Below, one piece after another: positions 13,116 through 49,500 of a stretch of 64,000 bases of DNA (its first letter is position 1; every line of letters starts with the position of its first letter). The stretch spans positions 15,581,482 to 15,645,481 of the forward strand of contig NC_079431.1 in NCBI RefSeq assembly GCF_026213295.1, written 5' to 3'. Position numbers and translations under genes: made by a program. The DNA is from Gadus chalcogrammus. Lineage: Eukaryota > Chordata > Actinopteri > Gadiformes > Gadidae. The notes under the pieces are model-generated. The model saw nothing but the letters and a program-made list of their open reading frames with translations. It did not search any database and was not told the DNA's origin.

Positions 13116-15234
13116 CCCGGAGAAGCATATTATGGTCAGTAGTAATGATGGAGGTCTGAAGTAGGTTATGCCAGTGGCTTTGATGTTGACATCCCCTTGA
13201 CCCTTTCTTTGACTTCGTAAAGAAAGCCACCACTGGGTTCCTTTTGAATCCTGTATGGTTCTGTCTCATCTACCTGTACATATAAGGGAATAAATACTAG
13301 TACCTATACTTCTCCATCAAATACTACATCCTTGACCTTGGAAAAAATACCTGAAACTTACACTACATGCCTCGCATTGCATACTCAATCACTGTCATCT
13401 TACACCATCAACCATCCCAATCCCCAAGCATATTTCAAATATCTGAAAGACAAGACACTTGTCTGATTCTCCTGCCTCTAACAGAAGCCAATCAGCTGTT
13501 TCCCTGCCCTGCTGCGGCCAATGAACTGCAGGCTAGGCAGTTTGATATCCCTTCTAGTGTCGCTGTGAGGTTAAAGGAAGAAGAACTTGAGCCGTCTCCC
13601 TCTTTGGTCTTTAATTAAAGCACTTAGCCAATTGGGGCGTGTGGGGCCTATGTGTCCCCTGGGTCTCCACCAACACCACCAGAACTTAGAGAATGGAAAC
13701 TAACACTGAAGCCCAGCTGGCTTACTTTGCATCCAGGACGACTTGGGTTTCTACAACACAGGAAATACTTTGGTTGTCTCGGTGCGGAAGGCTGAAGCAT
13801 GGTGTTCACGCATGGACTTCTTTGTTCACATATTCCATCGAATACTCACTCTGTCCCTCACTCACTCACATAATAGCCATTCTACGGCCTGGTTGATTTT
13901 GTATTGCTATGTGTGTCCCTGGAACATGCTGTCCAACCTGGACATGAGATTCTACAGTGCTTCACTGTACAAGAGCTATGACTCACATGTTAAATAAGGA
14001 GCAACCCACATGGACGTTTTAACGGAGGCATCAGGGTCCCATCAGCTGCACAACTTTCCCCTTCAAAGGAGCAGCTGAGACATGTCTACAGGCGCGGGTC
14101 TGGTCCTGCCGTTGCTTACTAATAAACTCTGATTGCGCCGACACGCGGGCGGCTTCTTGGCGCAGCGCTGAGGTCGGTTTGTCTGTGTTAAGCGAGTGAC
14201 GGGTGGCCTTTGCCGATCTCGTTTGCTCGTGTTTACAAAGTAATGCTTTGTGTTCTCTATATCCCGAAGCTTCATGTTCTGGTGTTTTTTTTTGCATCCC
14301 TCCACTCTTAGGTCATCCGTCTTCACTAATACTGTTGACGAGTGAGCGGCTTTGTGGACAATGCCTCAGTTCTGAATCATTCGGTTCTGGAAGTTTCTCT
14401 ATGCTAATTAGCTGGACCAAAACATGCTTAGTTTGTTAAACTATCCCTGATGGTGAAATGTTGAGTCGGACGAAAGGCCACATGATTCGAGAGTGCAGAA
14501 CAAGCCAGAGAAATCACAGTGTCTGAAGAGTCCAAGCTTGATAGTTAATGTGAAAGATTAAGATTCATCTCGAAAAGAAGGCTTGGTTCAAATTAGTTCG
14601 TCATCAGATGGTTTTCCACATGGAAGGGGAATTTTAAACATCCTGAAGGCAAACTCTTGTGATCTGATGATGATGATAGAGTTGGAACCTTAGAGGCTGA
14701 CATCCCTTGTCATTAAAGATTCGGGTCGTCCCCTTGTTAACAAGTTTACACTGTAAATTCTTACCCTCACATCTTGTTATATAGGAAGAGGACAGAGGCA
14801 CACCGATTAGTGTCCCTGTGTGTTGCATACCCTGAATATATTTTCCCCACTCGGGAAACATAGGACCCTTTTTTTTCCCTATGTTCCCCAGTCTCATACA
14901 AAGAGGGGAACATAGACACGCTCCCGGCATTTCTTCTCTGCAGTAGACTGGAGCCGTATGGCCCTTCTATTATATGTCCATGGTATGGCCCAACTCACCT
15001 AGTGGCCATCTTGGTTCCATCTTTGTACTAAACGCTAGCTGAGTGGCATTCAGGTCCCCCCACCCAGAAAGTGGCCGCTCGGTGAATCAGGCCCATATAT
15101 AAGACTGTAGCTAACACTCCAACTGCCAAAACAACTCACTCACTGAGGTAACTTGGCTTACTGGGGGTGATCTCTTCCCACTCTCTGATGTTGGAAATAG
15201 TGACTGAATGGACACACTAGGCAACCTCAAACAC
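11061..15234. other. Convergent intergenic region, tent5c to gdap2
   Basis: No exon recognised. Contains a C14 run near 12721, a (CA)n tract at 13063-13112, a weak tRNA-like segment near 12372, and a hairpin at 14880-14919 with 11-bp arms ctatgttcccc / ggggaacatag. Open frames are short and I recognise none of them. Confidence 0.65.
12365..12450 (+). repeat. Possible degenerate tRNA-derived SINE head
   Basis: The segment ttagctcagctggctgggca resembles a tRNA A box (TAGCTCAGNNGG). A weak B-box-like sequence lies about 45 bp later. There is no clear tail or target duplication, so this may be chance. Confidence 0.22.
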
Positions 15235-17556
15235 ACAGTTGTAAAATTCATCAATTTATTTTTTCTTCATGGGGGGGTCTGGCCGGTCCGCCCAGTCTCT
15301 TCTGCTACAAAAGGGACATTGCTGGCCGTTCACAAACATTTTTCCTTGGCTCCAGTAATATAAACATTACAACTACAAACCGTTCATTATGACTTGAAGT
15401 GTGTTGTAGCATGTATAAAATATACTTTGTTTATTATATAGTGCATACTTCATAGAATTTTTTTCATAGTAAATACTTCCTGAAGTTTCAGGTCATACTT
15501 CCTGTTACAAATACTCTTGTTTGCAGGACTTTCATTTCAAAAAGACAAATTCCACAATGTTTTTCATTCCTGAAGCGGGACTTTTTCACCAGAAAGACTT
15601 AGAATTAAAATTCATAATTTAACGAAAACAAATACTTTTTTAATCAAACGTGTAACCAAACGATAATTTAACGGGATAGCCTTTGTATTGTGAACAGACA
15701 GTTGTTCCTTAAGGTTGTAACCCTTCAGCATCTCCAGCAAAACAAACAACACTTGCTTGCTGTTTATACATTCTAATCTAATGACAATATTGAATTGTAC
15801 AGTGTGCGCTGATGACATATTGATTAGGTTGAGTGATTGACTAGGCTGATTGAACAGACAGTCTTGTATTTTCCTGAAAACAGAGTTACCAATGACAACA
15901 TGAAAATGTGTTTCTATAACGCACTCCTGTCCCCATGGTTTGAACGCTTGTGATCGCCAGTCGAACAAAGTCAGGACAGATTGTTGTTGAAGATTCCGTT
16001 CTCTAACTGGGAGGGTAGTCGATGGCAACCAGCCGGGGTACCCCCAACTGAAATTAAGGCAACGATCACCTGAATGGGGAACCATCACTTTATGTTCTGA
16101 AATGATGATTACAAAGGCAAGTGAATAGAGCGGTTTGATTTGACGAAAGCAGCTCGGAAGACGTCATTTTAAAAGTAGCATAGAACGTGGGAACAGGAAA
16201 CAGATGGAGGGGGGTCGGGTTAGTTGAAAGGTGAATTACGACATGGCAGGGGCTGATTCATTACAGACAGCTAACGTTTCTCGGTCCATCTTTAGGCATC
16301 CCCGTTGGAATGTACACGTATGCGTGCGCCCATGTGTGCGTGTGTACACATTTAACCTAGTTTGTGTGTATGTGGGTTTGGAGTGGAAGTTGGTCACCAC
16401 AAATGATGACGCTAATATAGTGGGGCGAGCAGGTTAGCGACAGAGAACATCCACATTCTACTCCCTCTCTCTTTCCATCACAGGTGGAGAGACATTGACC
16501 ACCAACACATTGCGTGTCAGAACACACAGTGGAAAAAAATGCTAGTCCTTTAGTCCTAGTAAGTTCATGTAAATAATTGTGTGTGCGCTAAAGCAAAACC
16601 TGCTTTGTGTTGACATTGCACCTCAACTGATTGGACAGATCAGCCACTGGAAAGTTGTGGGCCAATCGGTTAATGCCAAGAATGCCAAAAACGACCATCA
16701 GACTACAAGAGAGCTGCCACCACTTGGGTTTTTCCACGTACCCAGCCTGATTGGCTGATATTAGTGCCAGCTATGCTTTGGCAACCAGCAGGCAAATCAG
16801 TGGAACCAGTGGGCTTGGGTTTGGTGGGAATGTAAACCAGAACATTAAATTCTAGTTGGACAAGTTAGACGTCCACAACCGCAGCAGAGCAGGCCATCTA
16901 TTAGACAGCTTGAGGACATCTACATTGCCTCGATACAAGCATATTTGGTACAAATGCATTGAAAGTGAAGTTAAAATGTACGCAAAAGAAAGGGACAAGT
17001 GAAATAGGAATGACATAGACAAGAGCAAGTAGTCTTTCACAGTCGCTCCGTCACACATCATATTCATAAGGTGGGGATTTTCCTGAAACCCTCAATAGCC
17101 CGAAGGGTTTAAGCAAATGAATGCCAATATTATTATTACTGCAACGCCGCAGTGGATTGGCTGGAAATCAGCTGTCAATCAACACAGAGAAACCTGCTGT
17201 TGACCTATAGCTCCAAGCTCCTTGACTTTAGTTTTCATGAGTCAAGTTAATCTTGTCGTCTTTAGTGTTTCACCGACTGGAGGAACTGGTGGAGGGAATA
17301 AACCTTCTGAAGAGTCTGGTACCAACCAGAAAATGGCCATCCATCTCTCCTCTCCCAATGGCTCTCGGCTCAGGCAGGTTGAGAGCTCGTCCACCAGTAG
17401 TGTTTTCATAACATGACCGAAGAAGGTCTTGAGACCTTGGAGTCCTGTCATTGGCTAAGGTGATGGTTGGTTGGGTTGTGGGCTGGTATTGACCTTCAGA
17501 TGCTCTCCTCTGTGTGATGTCCAACCCCCGACTGAGGCGTGTTGATTGGCTGAGGC
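15235..17556 (-). other. gdap2: gdap2 3' UTR
   Basis: Runs on the minus strand from the gdap2 stop codon (17557-17559) to a predicted cleavage site near 15235-15240. The end is set by AATAAA (minus strand, 15260-15255) followed by a TGTGTGTTTG-type downstream element. A 158-codon minus-strand frame at 15612-16088 lies inside and matches nothing I know; I treat it as UTR. Confidence 0.5.
15255..15260 (-). terminator. gdap2: Probable gdap2 polyadenylation signal
   Basis: Minus-strand AATAAA, with a GT-rich downstream element (tgtgtgtttgaggttg) about 20-35 nt further on. It is the best canonical signal I found beyond the last coding exon. The long distance from the stop (2.3 kb) keeps confidence moderate. 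Confidence 0.45.
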
Positions 17557-41651
<24,095 letters not shown>

Positions 41652-43500
41652 GATGACAGATAGTGGTTGCCTTCTGCACACCCCACCGCCGTCCGAATTA
41701 GACCTTTTTTTGTGGGGTTAGTGCAAAACGAGAGTCAATAGAGAGACAAAAGGACTGTGTTTTTGAATAGCTCGATTCATTGTAAATGTGTGTATCTGTT
41801 ATAAAAACCGAAGTGGTTTGCCTCTAACTAAAGATGATTACATCCTGAATCTTTACTTACTATTGATCAAGATCAAAGTACTCTACACCGTATACGAAAT
41901 AGGTAATTACTGGTGTCATTCCTAATGAGGGTTGACTCAATCCAGGTTTGGTATTTGTTATAAAACAGTAAAAACAACAGTATCGGGAAAATAGGTTCCT
42001 GTAAACGTATTTTTTGACACCAGCTGCGGTGGCAACACCAAAAAATTGGCGATAGCCAAACATGATCATAGAGCCTACATACATAGGCTTTATAACTTCT
42101 GAAAATACTCAACATGTAGGCCTACCTTTTGGAGGTAGAATATCTCACCTAGTAAATCAGCATTGTCACCAAAGAAAAACTCGCCTTGACGATACCAGAG
42201 ATATGCTCGCAAATAAACGATGGATAGCGATCACTGGAATTGTGATGATCTATTTCCCGTCTCTTGTCCATCAAATGCCGCAATAAATGTAAGAAAACGC
42301 AATAATCGATCCGTTAAAACGTTTATTTATGTGGTTTACCGGCCGTTTCTGCAGCATGCTGGTGAATGTTGAGATCTGTGTTCCTGATCAGCTGACACGC
42401 AGGACTGTAAGGGACGTGCGAACAACTCCCTGCGCTCGGCAGAAAACGGAAAAAATGAAAAATCACAACAGCGACACTTGTGCGTGTCACACCGCAAAGG
42501 TTAAGCTATTTGGATGATATAGCGTATTTTTTTAGATGCACATTTTTAAATTGTGATATTAATTCCATGGACTCTACAGATAAATTATGTTTTGACAGTT
42601 TACATACAGAACTATACGTCCCAGTTTTCGCAGCCGAAAGCAATAGATTATCTACACGAATCCGTGGGACCAAACCTTGGCAGGAAGTCACTGAACTATA
42701 ATTAATTATCCACCAATCCAAACATTTGTGCAGTAAAAATTGAATGTCATGAAATAATTACGGGCGGATAAATGTAGAGTTGTTACAGGGGAAACATATC
42801 ATTTATTGAGCATTAAAATAATATCTTCATTCGATTCGTACAGTCTGGCGAGGCATTCACACACGCCGGATGCGCTGCGCTGTAGTGTACAAGCAGAGTG
42901 AGCTACACACCGCATTTACAGGTAGGAAAGGAAAACTATTTCAGGCATTTACACTTCTCACGACTATAAATCAGGTGTATGAAATGACTTCAACTTGAAT
43001 AGATTTGTGTGTACGCCGTACGAGAATGAACAGACCCGTTAAACGTCGGAACTTTTCCACGTGGGTTCGGTAGTATCCAACGCGAGGGTGTCGTTGCGCT
43101 CGATTTGCTGTTCGGCTGCAGTACACACGGAGTTAGGGGCCGCTTAAACGCGTTTTGCAGTTCAAAGGGGTTATCCCCGATCGCACTAAACTACACAATG
43201 ATAAAACCAAGCACACTGCTACAATCTGCAAATCCACTGTCAATACTACAGCGTGCAGCATTGCTTATATCTGGTTAACTTACTAACAATAAATGCACAG
43301 TTTTGTTGTATATGTCACCGTTTAGTACGAATAAAGTGATACATTGGTCAGAGGTATATGAATATATATCTGGTTGTCTTATTGTCGTTCGGTAATGACT
43401 ATTGCTGTAAACAGGAATTTCCGTCCCATGATTAATATTGTCTTATGATATGTGTTTTTGCTTTAACCCAGATTAAGTGATCGTCAAGGCTTGCTGGGTC
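41652..43500. promoter_or_regulatory. Divergent gdap2 / wdr3 promoter region
   Basis: The two start codons are 1.85 kb apart and point away from each other, as in human. On the wdr3 side a non-coding exon ends at 42921 (atttacag|gtaggaa) and coding exon 1 begins after gctttaacccag at 43471. On the gdap2 side a possible non-coding exon could end at about 42147 (ctag|gtgaga on the minus strand), but the acceptor before the start codon (ggtggggtgtgcag) is weak. No TATA box is obvious. Confidence 0.55.
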
Positions 43501-46500
43501 ATGGGGTTGACCAAGCAGTACCTGCGCTATGTGTCCAGCGCTGTCTTCGGAGTCATCGGCAGCCAGAAAGCCAACATCGCCTATGTGACGCTGCGCGGGG
43601 GGGAGAAGGCAAGGCACGTCGCCGTGGCCGCCTGCGAGCACGTATTCATATGGGACGTCCGAAAAGGAGAAAAGGTAATATTATGGTCTATGTTTGGCGT
43701 GCGTTGAATGTGATACATTGCTCCCTGGTAATGGTTCCTAACTTACTGCCTTCACTACTGTCAACGTAATTAACGCAAGACTTGATGGATGTATGATTTA
43801 ATGAATGGATTTTTGTGGAGTTTATGAAATTGTTGGATTCCTTGTAAATTAGGATGGTTATTGTGTGTATGGTTTCTGCCCCAAATACTTCTGTACAGAC
43901 TGAAACAATTGAGTAAAGTTATGAAACTGATGTTTGCAGCGGTCTTCTTTCTTCCCTTACATAGTAAGAAGAACCTCAATGTATCATTTCCTTTAACCAA
44001 GTAGCCAAAATAATCCAAAATTCCTCTCTCTCAATTCAATGTTGCTTTAAATAAATAAAAAAGTTGGTGTAGTTACCCAGTTCTCTCATCTTCCTCTCTG
44101 TATATCTCTCTCCCCCGACCAGGTGCTGATCCTGAAGGGTATCAAACACGAGGTGACCTACCTGTGCCCCGCCCCCGACGGCAACCACATCGCCGTGGGC
44201 TACGAGGATGGAGCCGTGCGCATCTTCAACCTGCTCAGTGGAGAGAGCAATGTATCGTTCAACGGACACAAGACCGCCGTCACCGCAATGGGCTATGACG
44301 CTCTGGGGGCGCGTCTCGTCACAGGTTCCAGGGTACGATCTCACCCCCCATTGGCTTATCCTATTGGACCCAACCAAAGTGTTGGAGGTGGAGGATTTAA
44401 CCTTCCATCTGGGGAAACACCAAATCAGAGAGAGTGTGTTTGGATAAAACCTTAAACTAAATGTAAATGGGATTGCTTCTGTATGGTCACATTAAATGTA
44501 AAATCGTGTTTTATCTGCTTCCTAATAAATCGTCTTATCCAACCTCTGCTAGTAATGACAATGTCCCAGTGAACATAAGTGCATACATCTTCCATGTCCT
44601 GTTGTTTGTTTGACTTTACCAGAGTCTGTGGCTCACTCTTGCTGTCCCTGTCTTTCTATGTCTCTCTCTTTCTCTCCAGGACACGGATGTCATCGTGTGG
44701 GATGTGATCAACGAGTGTGGTCTGTTCAGGCTGAAGGGCCACAAGGACTCCATCACCCAGGCTCTCTTCCTGGAGAACCACAACCTACTGGTGACCAGGT
44801 AACTGCCTCCTTTGCTACCCCTCTTAGCCCTCATCAGTGACCTCAGCCCTGTCCCAATACCCCTACCCCCTCACACTACTCTAGCCACTACACAATGTTC
44901 AAGCCTCTGCATTGGACAATAGTTTTGACCCTCCAGATCAGGGATGGGCAACTGGCGGCCCGCATGCCCACTCAGCCCGCACATACCGGTAATTAAAAAA
45001 AAAATATATATTATAATAATAATAATAATAATTGATCGAGTTACAGAAAACTCGTTCAAGAAAGATGAGAAGAATTCATAGAATTCAAAGGCAAACCCAT
45101 GCGTCTAGTTTGCTTAGAAGCGATATCAGTCATTAAAGATATCCACTTAAGTCGCCACTACAAAAACTACAACTGCTTGTTGGGTTTGAGTTCATTGAGT
45201 TGTTGCACTTAATGTTGGGCCACTGTTTTTCAGTTTTTTGACTTCATTGAATGATGATGTATGTGAGCCCTTTGCACTGTTAAAAATACTGACCATTCAT
45301 GTGGCTGTTTGAGCATGGAAAACATGAAATTAATGTATGTTGGTTCAATTAACATACCGTACATAGGTTATGATTCTGGACGATTTTTTAGGTAGTGGCC
45401 ATCGCCAAAATGCACCAGAATACAGGAAATCATCTACCAAATTCAAAATTATGTAGCTTCTCTCAGCTCACGTTTAGTTGAAGTGTGCAGTCATGTGGCC
45501 CTCCGATGGTTATTATAAAAAATGTGGCCCTCTTTATCATGAAAGTTGCCCATCCCTGCTCCAGATGATGACCACTCAAACTCAGTGAATGCAGATGCTG
45601 AAGGGGTTAGAATGGAATGCACATCAACAATGACCCGCAAAGTGAAGAGCATAAATTAATCTAAAGAAATCCAACATGATAAATAAACTAGAAAATGCAT
45701 TTCCTGCAGAAAATGCGGTGAGTGCTGTAGTAGGAAATCGAAATTCCCTTTGGATATTATTGAAGATACAAGTGTGGCGATTTGTTAAATGGTTTGAACG
45801 AAGGTAAACGGTTGAAAAATTATTGAGTTACGACTTCTTGAGAAGTATGAGTGTCAGAATGGGCAGAAGTCTTCAATGAAAACAGCGGAAAATGAAGCCT
45901 GTATGAAACTAAAACTGTGATTGAGAAGAAAGTTTAAATGATATCGAAATTCCGTTTCGATATTATTGAAGATACAAGTGTGTAGATTTGTTAAATAGTT
46001 TGAACGAGGATAAATGGTTGAAAATTGATTTAGTTACGTCTTAAACAGTTGAAGTACCAGGCTCTACCGTCCTCCCATTGACTCCTATGTTATAAAAAGA
46101 TAGTATTTTAAAAGTAGAATATCTTAAAAAGTATAAAATATTTAAAAAATCTGAAAAGGAGCGCGCAATTTGAAGCTATTCTGAACATTAGAATATGAAT
46201 GGTGTCTAGGGGAAAAATTGAGGAAGAAGATAGGTCCCAAAGTTTGTAGAGAATAATAAAGAGGAAAGAAAGAAAGAAGAAAACTTATGAAGAACAATAG
46301 TTATGCGCTGGATGCAGCACTCACCTAATGATATAATAGTGTATATACAATTTCATTAAATACCTTTTATGAGTGTAATTAATTCCGATTTCATTTGGTA
46401 ACTTACCCCTCTGGCTCCGAAGTGAGCTGCTCCAAAAAGAGTTGTAAACCCTCCTTTATCACTTTTTAAGCCTCTTCCACAAATAGTTCTCGGTAAATAA

Positions 46501-49500
46501 AATAAAATGTACCTATCAGGCACATCGTGCACCCTTTCAAACAAGGCTTAGAAATGTGGGAATAGATGTGCCAACCCTATGGATGCCAGTGGCAATAAAG
46601 CGGACTGAGAAGTCCTCCCTTATTTTGGAATTTCTCCCAAACCATTATTTTAAGAAGGAGCTTGTTTGCAAACAAAATAAAATATATTGTGACCGCATCA
46701 CCAGAAAAGCATTTGCCCATTAGGATAAAAGTCATGAATTCAAATGCATCCTCAGAGTAGTCGTTTGATTGGTTTGCTCACTCAACGGGAAAGAACCTAA
46801 CATCAGACTGACGTTACCCAGCACGTGTCTCACCTGGTAATGTTACTGCTTTCATGAACAACATGAGCGTACCGGCAGTGGTACACAAATCAAATCATTT
46901 GGTTGTTTCCAAAACGATGGGTTGTCGCCCATTGGTGCATATTGTGTATTGGATATATGCACGGCCTATTGGATGTAAGCACATCGATAAATTATAGATA
47001 TTTGATGATACATACTTTTGTGTGTGTGTGTGTGTGTTTAGCTCCAAGGACAGCTTTGTGAAGTGGTGGGATCTGGACACGCAGCACTGCTTCAAGACTC
47101 TGGTCGGCCATCGCAGTGAGGTCAGTACAGAAAGGACCTGCTCCGGCTCTCTGCAGGATGGCTTCCTGTCAGCCAGGCACAAGCTGAAGCGGACCTTGTA
47201 GAGAGATTGTTGAGTCATTGTTGTGCATTCTAGGTTGAATTGACTGGTTTTATGTGTGTGCGTGTGCGCCTGTGTGTATGATTGTGTCTCAGGTATGGGG
47301 CATGGTTCTGCTGGACCAGGAGTCCCGTCTGCTGACGGGGTCTGCGGACAGCGAGCTCAGAGCCTGGGACATAAACTACTTGTCGCAGGTAGACCTCAAC
47401 GCATCACTATAGAAGCAACACACCATGTACACCTCATAGCCAGTCTCCACTGGGCATGTGCAGTATTCTACTGCCATAAGTCTGTTCAGTTTAACACTCT
47501 CTCATTAAGACATGACTAGCACACATTGCCGATAACTTCAATTCAACATTCCCAATGCCTGTCTCCGTCCATCTATCTGTTTTCCTGACCGTCCGTCTTA
47601 CGCCATGTCTCTGTGTGTCAGGAGAAAGATGAGGGGGAACCGAAAGAGAAGAAGGTTAAATCTCTGCTGGATGATGATGACGAGGCCGAGGATGAAGCTA
47701 TGGACGAGAGCCCTGAAGATGTGAGCTTTAGTTAATATTGACCCCCAAGCACTGACAAGTTAACAACCCATTATGGAAATTATCCCAATACAAACCTCAT
47801 TCCTCCATTTAACGTATTCTTCTCTACCTCCCTCTCCCCTCCTTTTTTTTCTCTCAACCTCACTCTCACTCTATCTCCCCTGCTCCCTCCCGGTCACTCC
47901 TTTGCCGCCTTACACTTCTCTTTCTCTATCTCCTCTCATCCTCTCTCACTTGCTCCTTTGCCCCCTATCTCTCCCTTTACGTCTCTCCCTTTGTCTCCCT
48001 TTGTCTCTCCTCTCATTCGTCTCACTCCCTTGCTACTTCCTCTCTCTCTCTCCATCTCGGCCTCTTTCTCGGCCTCTTTCTCTCCATCAGAGGTTACTGA
48101 GCTGTAAGAGTGCTGGTTCCATCCTCCGGGAGGCCAGGGACAGGGTTGTCTCGATGACAATGGACAGCAAAGCCCGCATCCTCGCCTGCCATGTGAGTAA
48201 CCCTATCGTTATCATACAAACCCTGAATATAATATCGTATCATCAGCCCTTGCTATCTTCTAACCCAGATGTAAATGAGCTGCTAATGCTAAATCCCAAG
48301 TGTATGTGTTGTGTCGCCAGGGTAATGAGCCAGTCCTGGAGCTCTTCAAGGTTCTGTCAGCGAAGGACGTGGAAAAAGCCATGGGCCGGAAGCAGAAGAA
48401 AGCCACGAAGAAGGCCGCAAAGTATGCACCGTCTTTTATACGTACTAGTACTACTACCACCTCTTCAATTGAAGTGCGTTTTCTGTTTTATTGCATGTTT
48501 TATTTTTGAGAGTCAGGTAATGAACAAGCTCGTAGGGGTTACGGGCTATTTGGTCTAGCATGCCTACCCTTGTAGCTGGGAGTCGTACCCCCTAACCTCT
48601 AGACTCCCCTGCCCCCTTCTGCCTGGTGGGATGTCCCCCTGCTGTAGGCTGAGGGAGGACACAGACCAGGAGGTTCCAGAGCCCGTGGTGCAGAAGACTC
48701 TGGGAGACGAGATCACAAGACTGACCAAAATCAGGGCTTCTTCCAAAATCAGGTGAGCTTCAAACCAGGCCCCCCGCACCATGTAAGAAACCAGAAGCAC
48801 CATGAACCAAACCCTACCCAAACTAAATGCACAGTCAACAAAACACACCCTAAACCATGTACAACACAACCCAACATGCCCCAAATGCACCTTGAACCAA
48901 ACGCACAGATGTTTTTCTTCTTTTTATTACTGCAGTTGTAATATGTAAAATGTAATTCATTGTTTATTAGTATTGTAGATGGGTGGACTGTCTGTTTTGT
49001 TGGTATATGTATAATAGATGCTGTTATTATTGATTTTAGATGGGTTGACTCTGTGTGGTGTACCGGGGGAGAGCTGAAGGTGGCGCTGTTGCTCCAGAAC
49101 AACACGGTGGAAACCTACAGCCTGAAGCTCTCAGACCACCAAGCCACGCCCAGGGCCACGCCCACACCTGTGGCTAATAAGACGTCTCGGCTGACACTGG
49201 CGGGTCATCGCACAGACGCTCGCACGCTGGCGTTCAGCTCCGACAACATGGCCGTCCTGTCAGCCTCAGGCGACACGGTCAAGGTCTGGAACAGGTGAGG
49301 ACTAAACATTGAACCTCCATCTTAACCATGCAGCATTTAACCTCCATCTTAACCATGAAGCATTTAACCTCCATCTTAACCATGAAGCATTTAACCTCCA
49401 GCTTAACCATGAAGCATTTAACCTCCATCTTAACCATGAAGCATTTAAACTCCAGCTTAACCATGAAGCATTTAACCTCCATCTTAACCATGAAGCATTT

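Noticed and set aside
15612..16088. 158-codon minus-strand frame
   Set aside because: No recognised motif, no splice context, and it lies in the predicted gdap2 3' UTR.
47773..48558. 261-codon Ser/Leu/Pro-rich plus-strand frame
   Set aside because: It is pyrimidine-rich intron running into a wdr3 exon in the wrong frame; the correct exons 48091-48192 and 48321-48421 splice in another frame.
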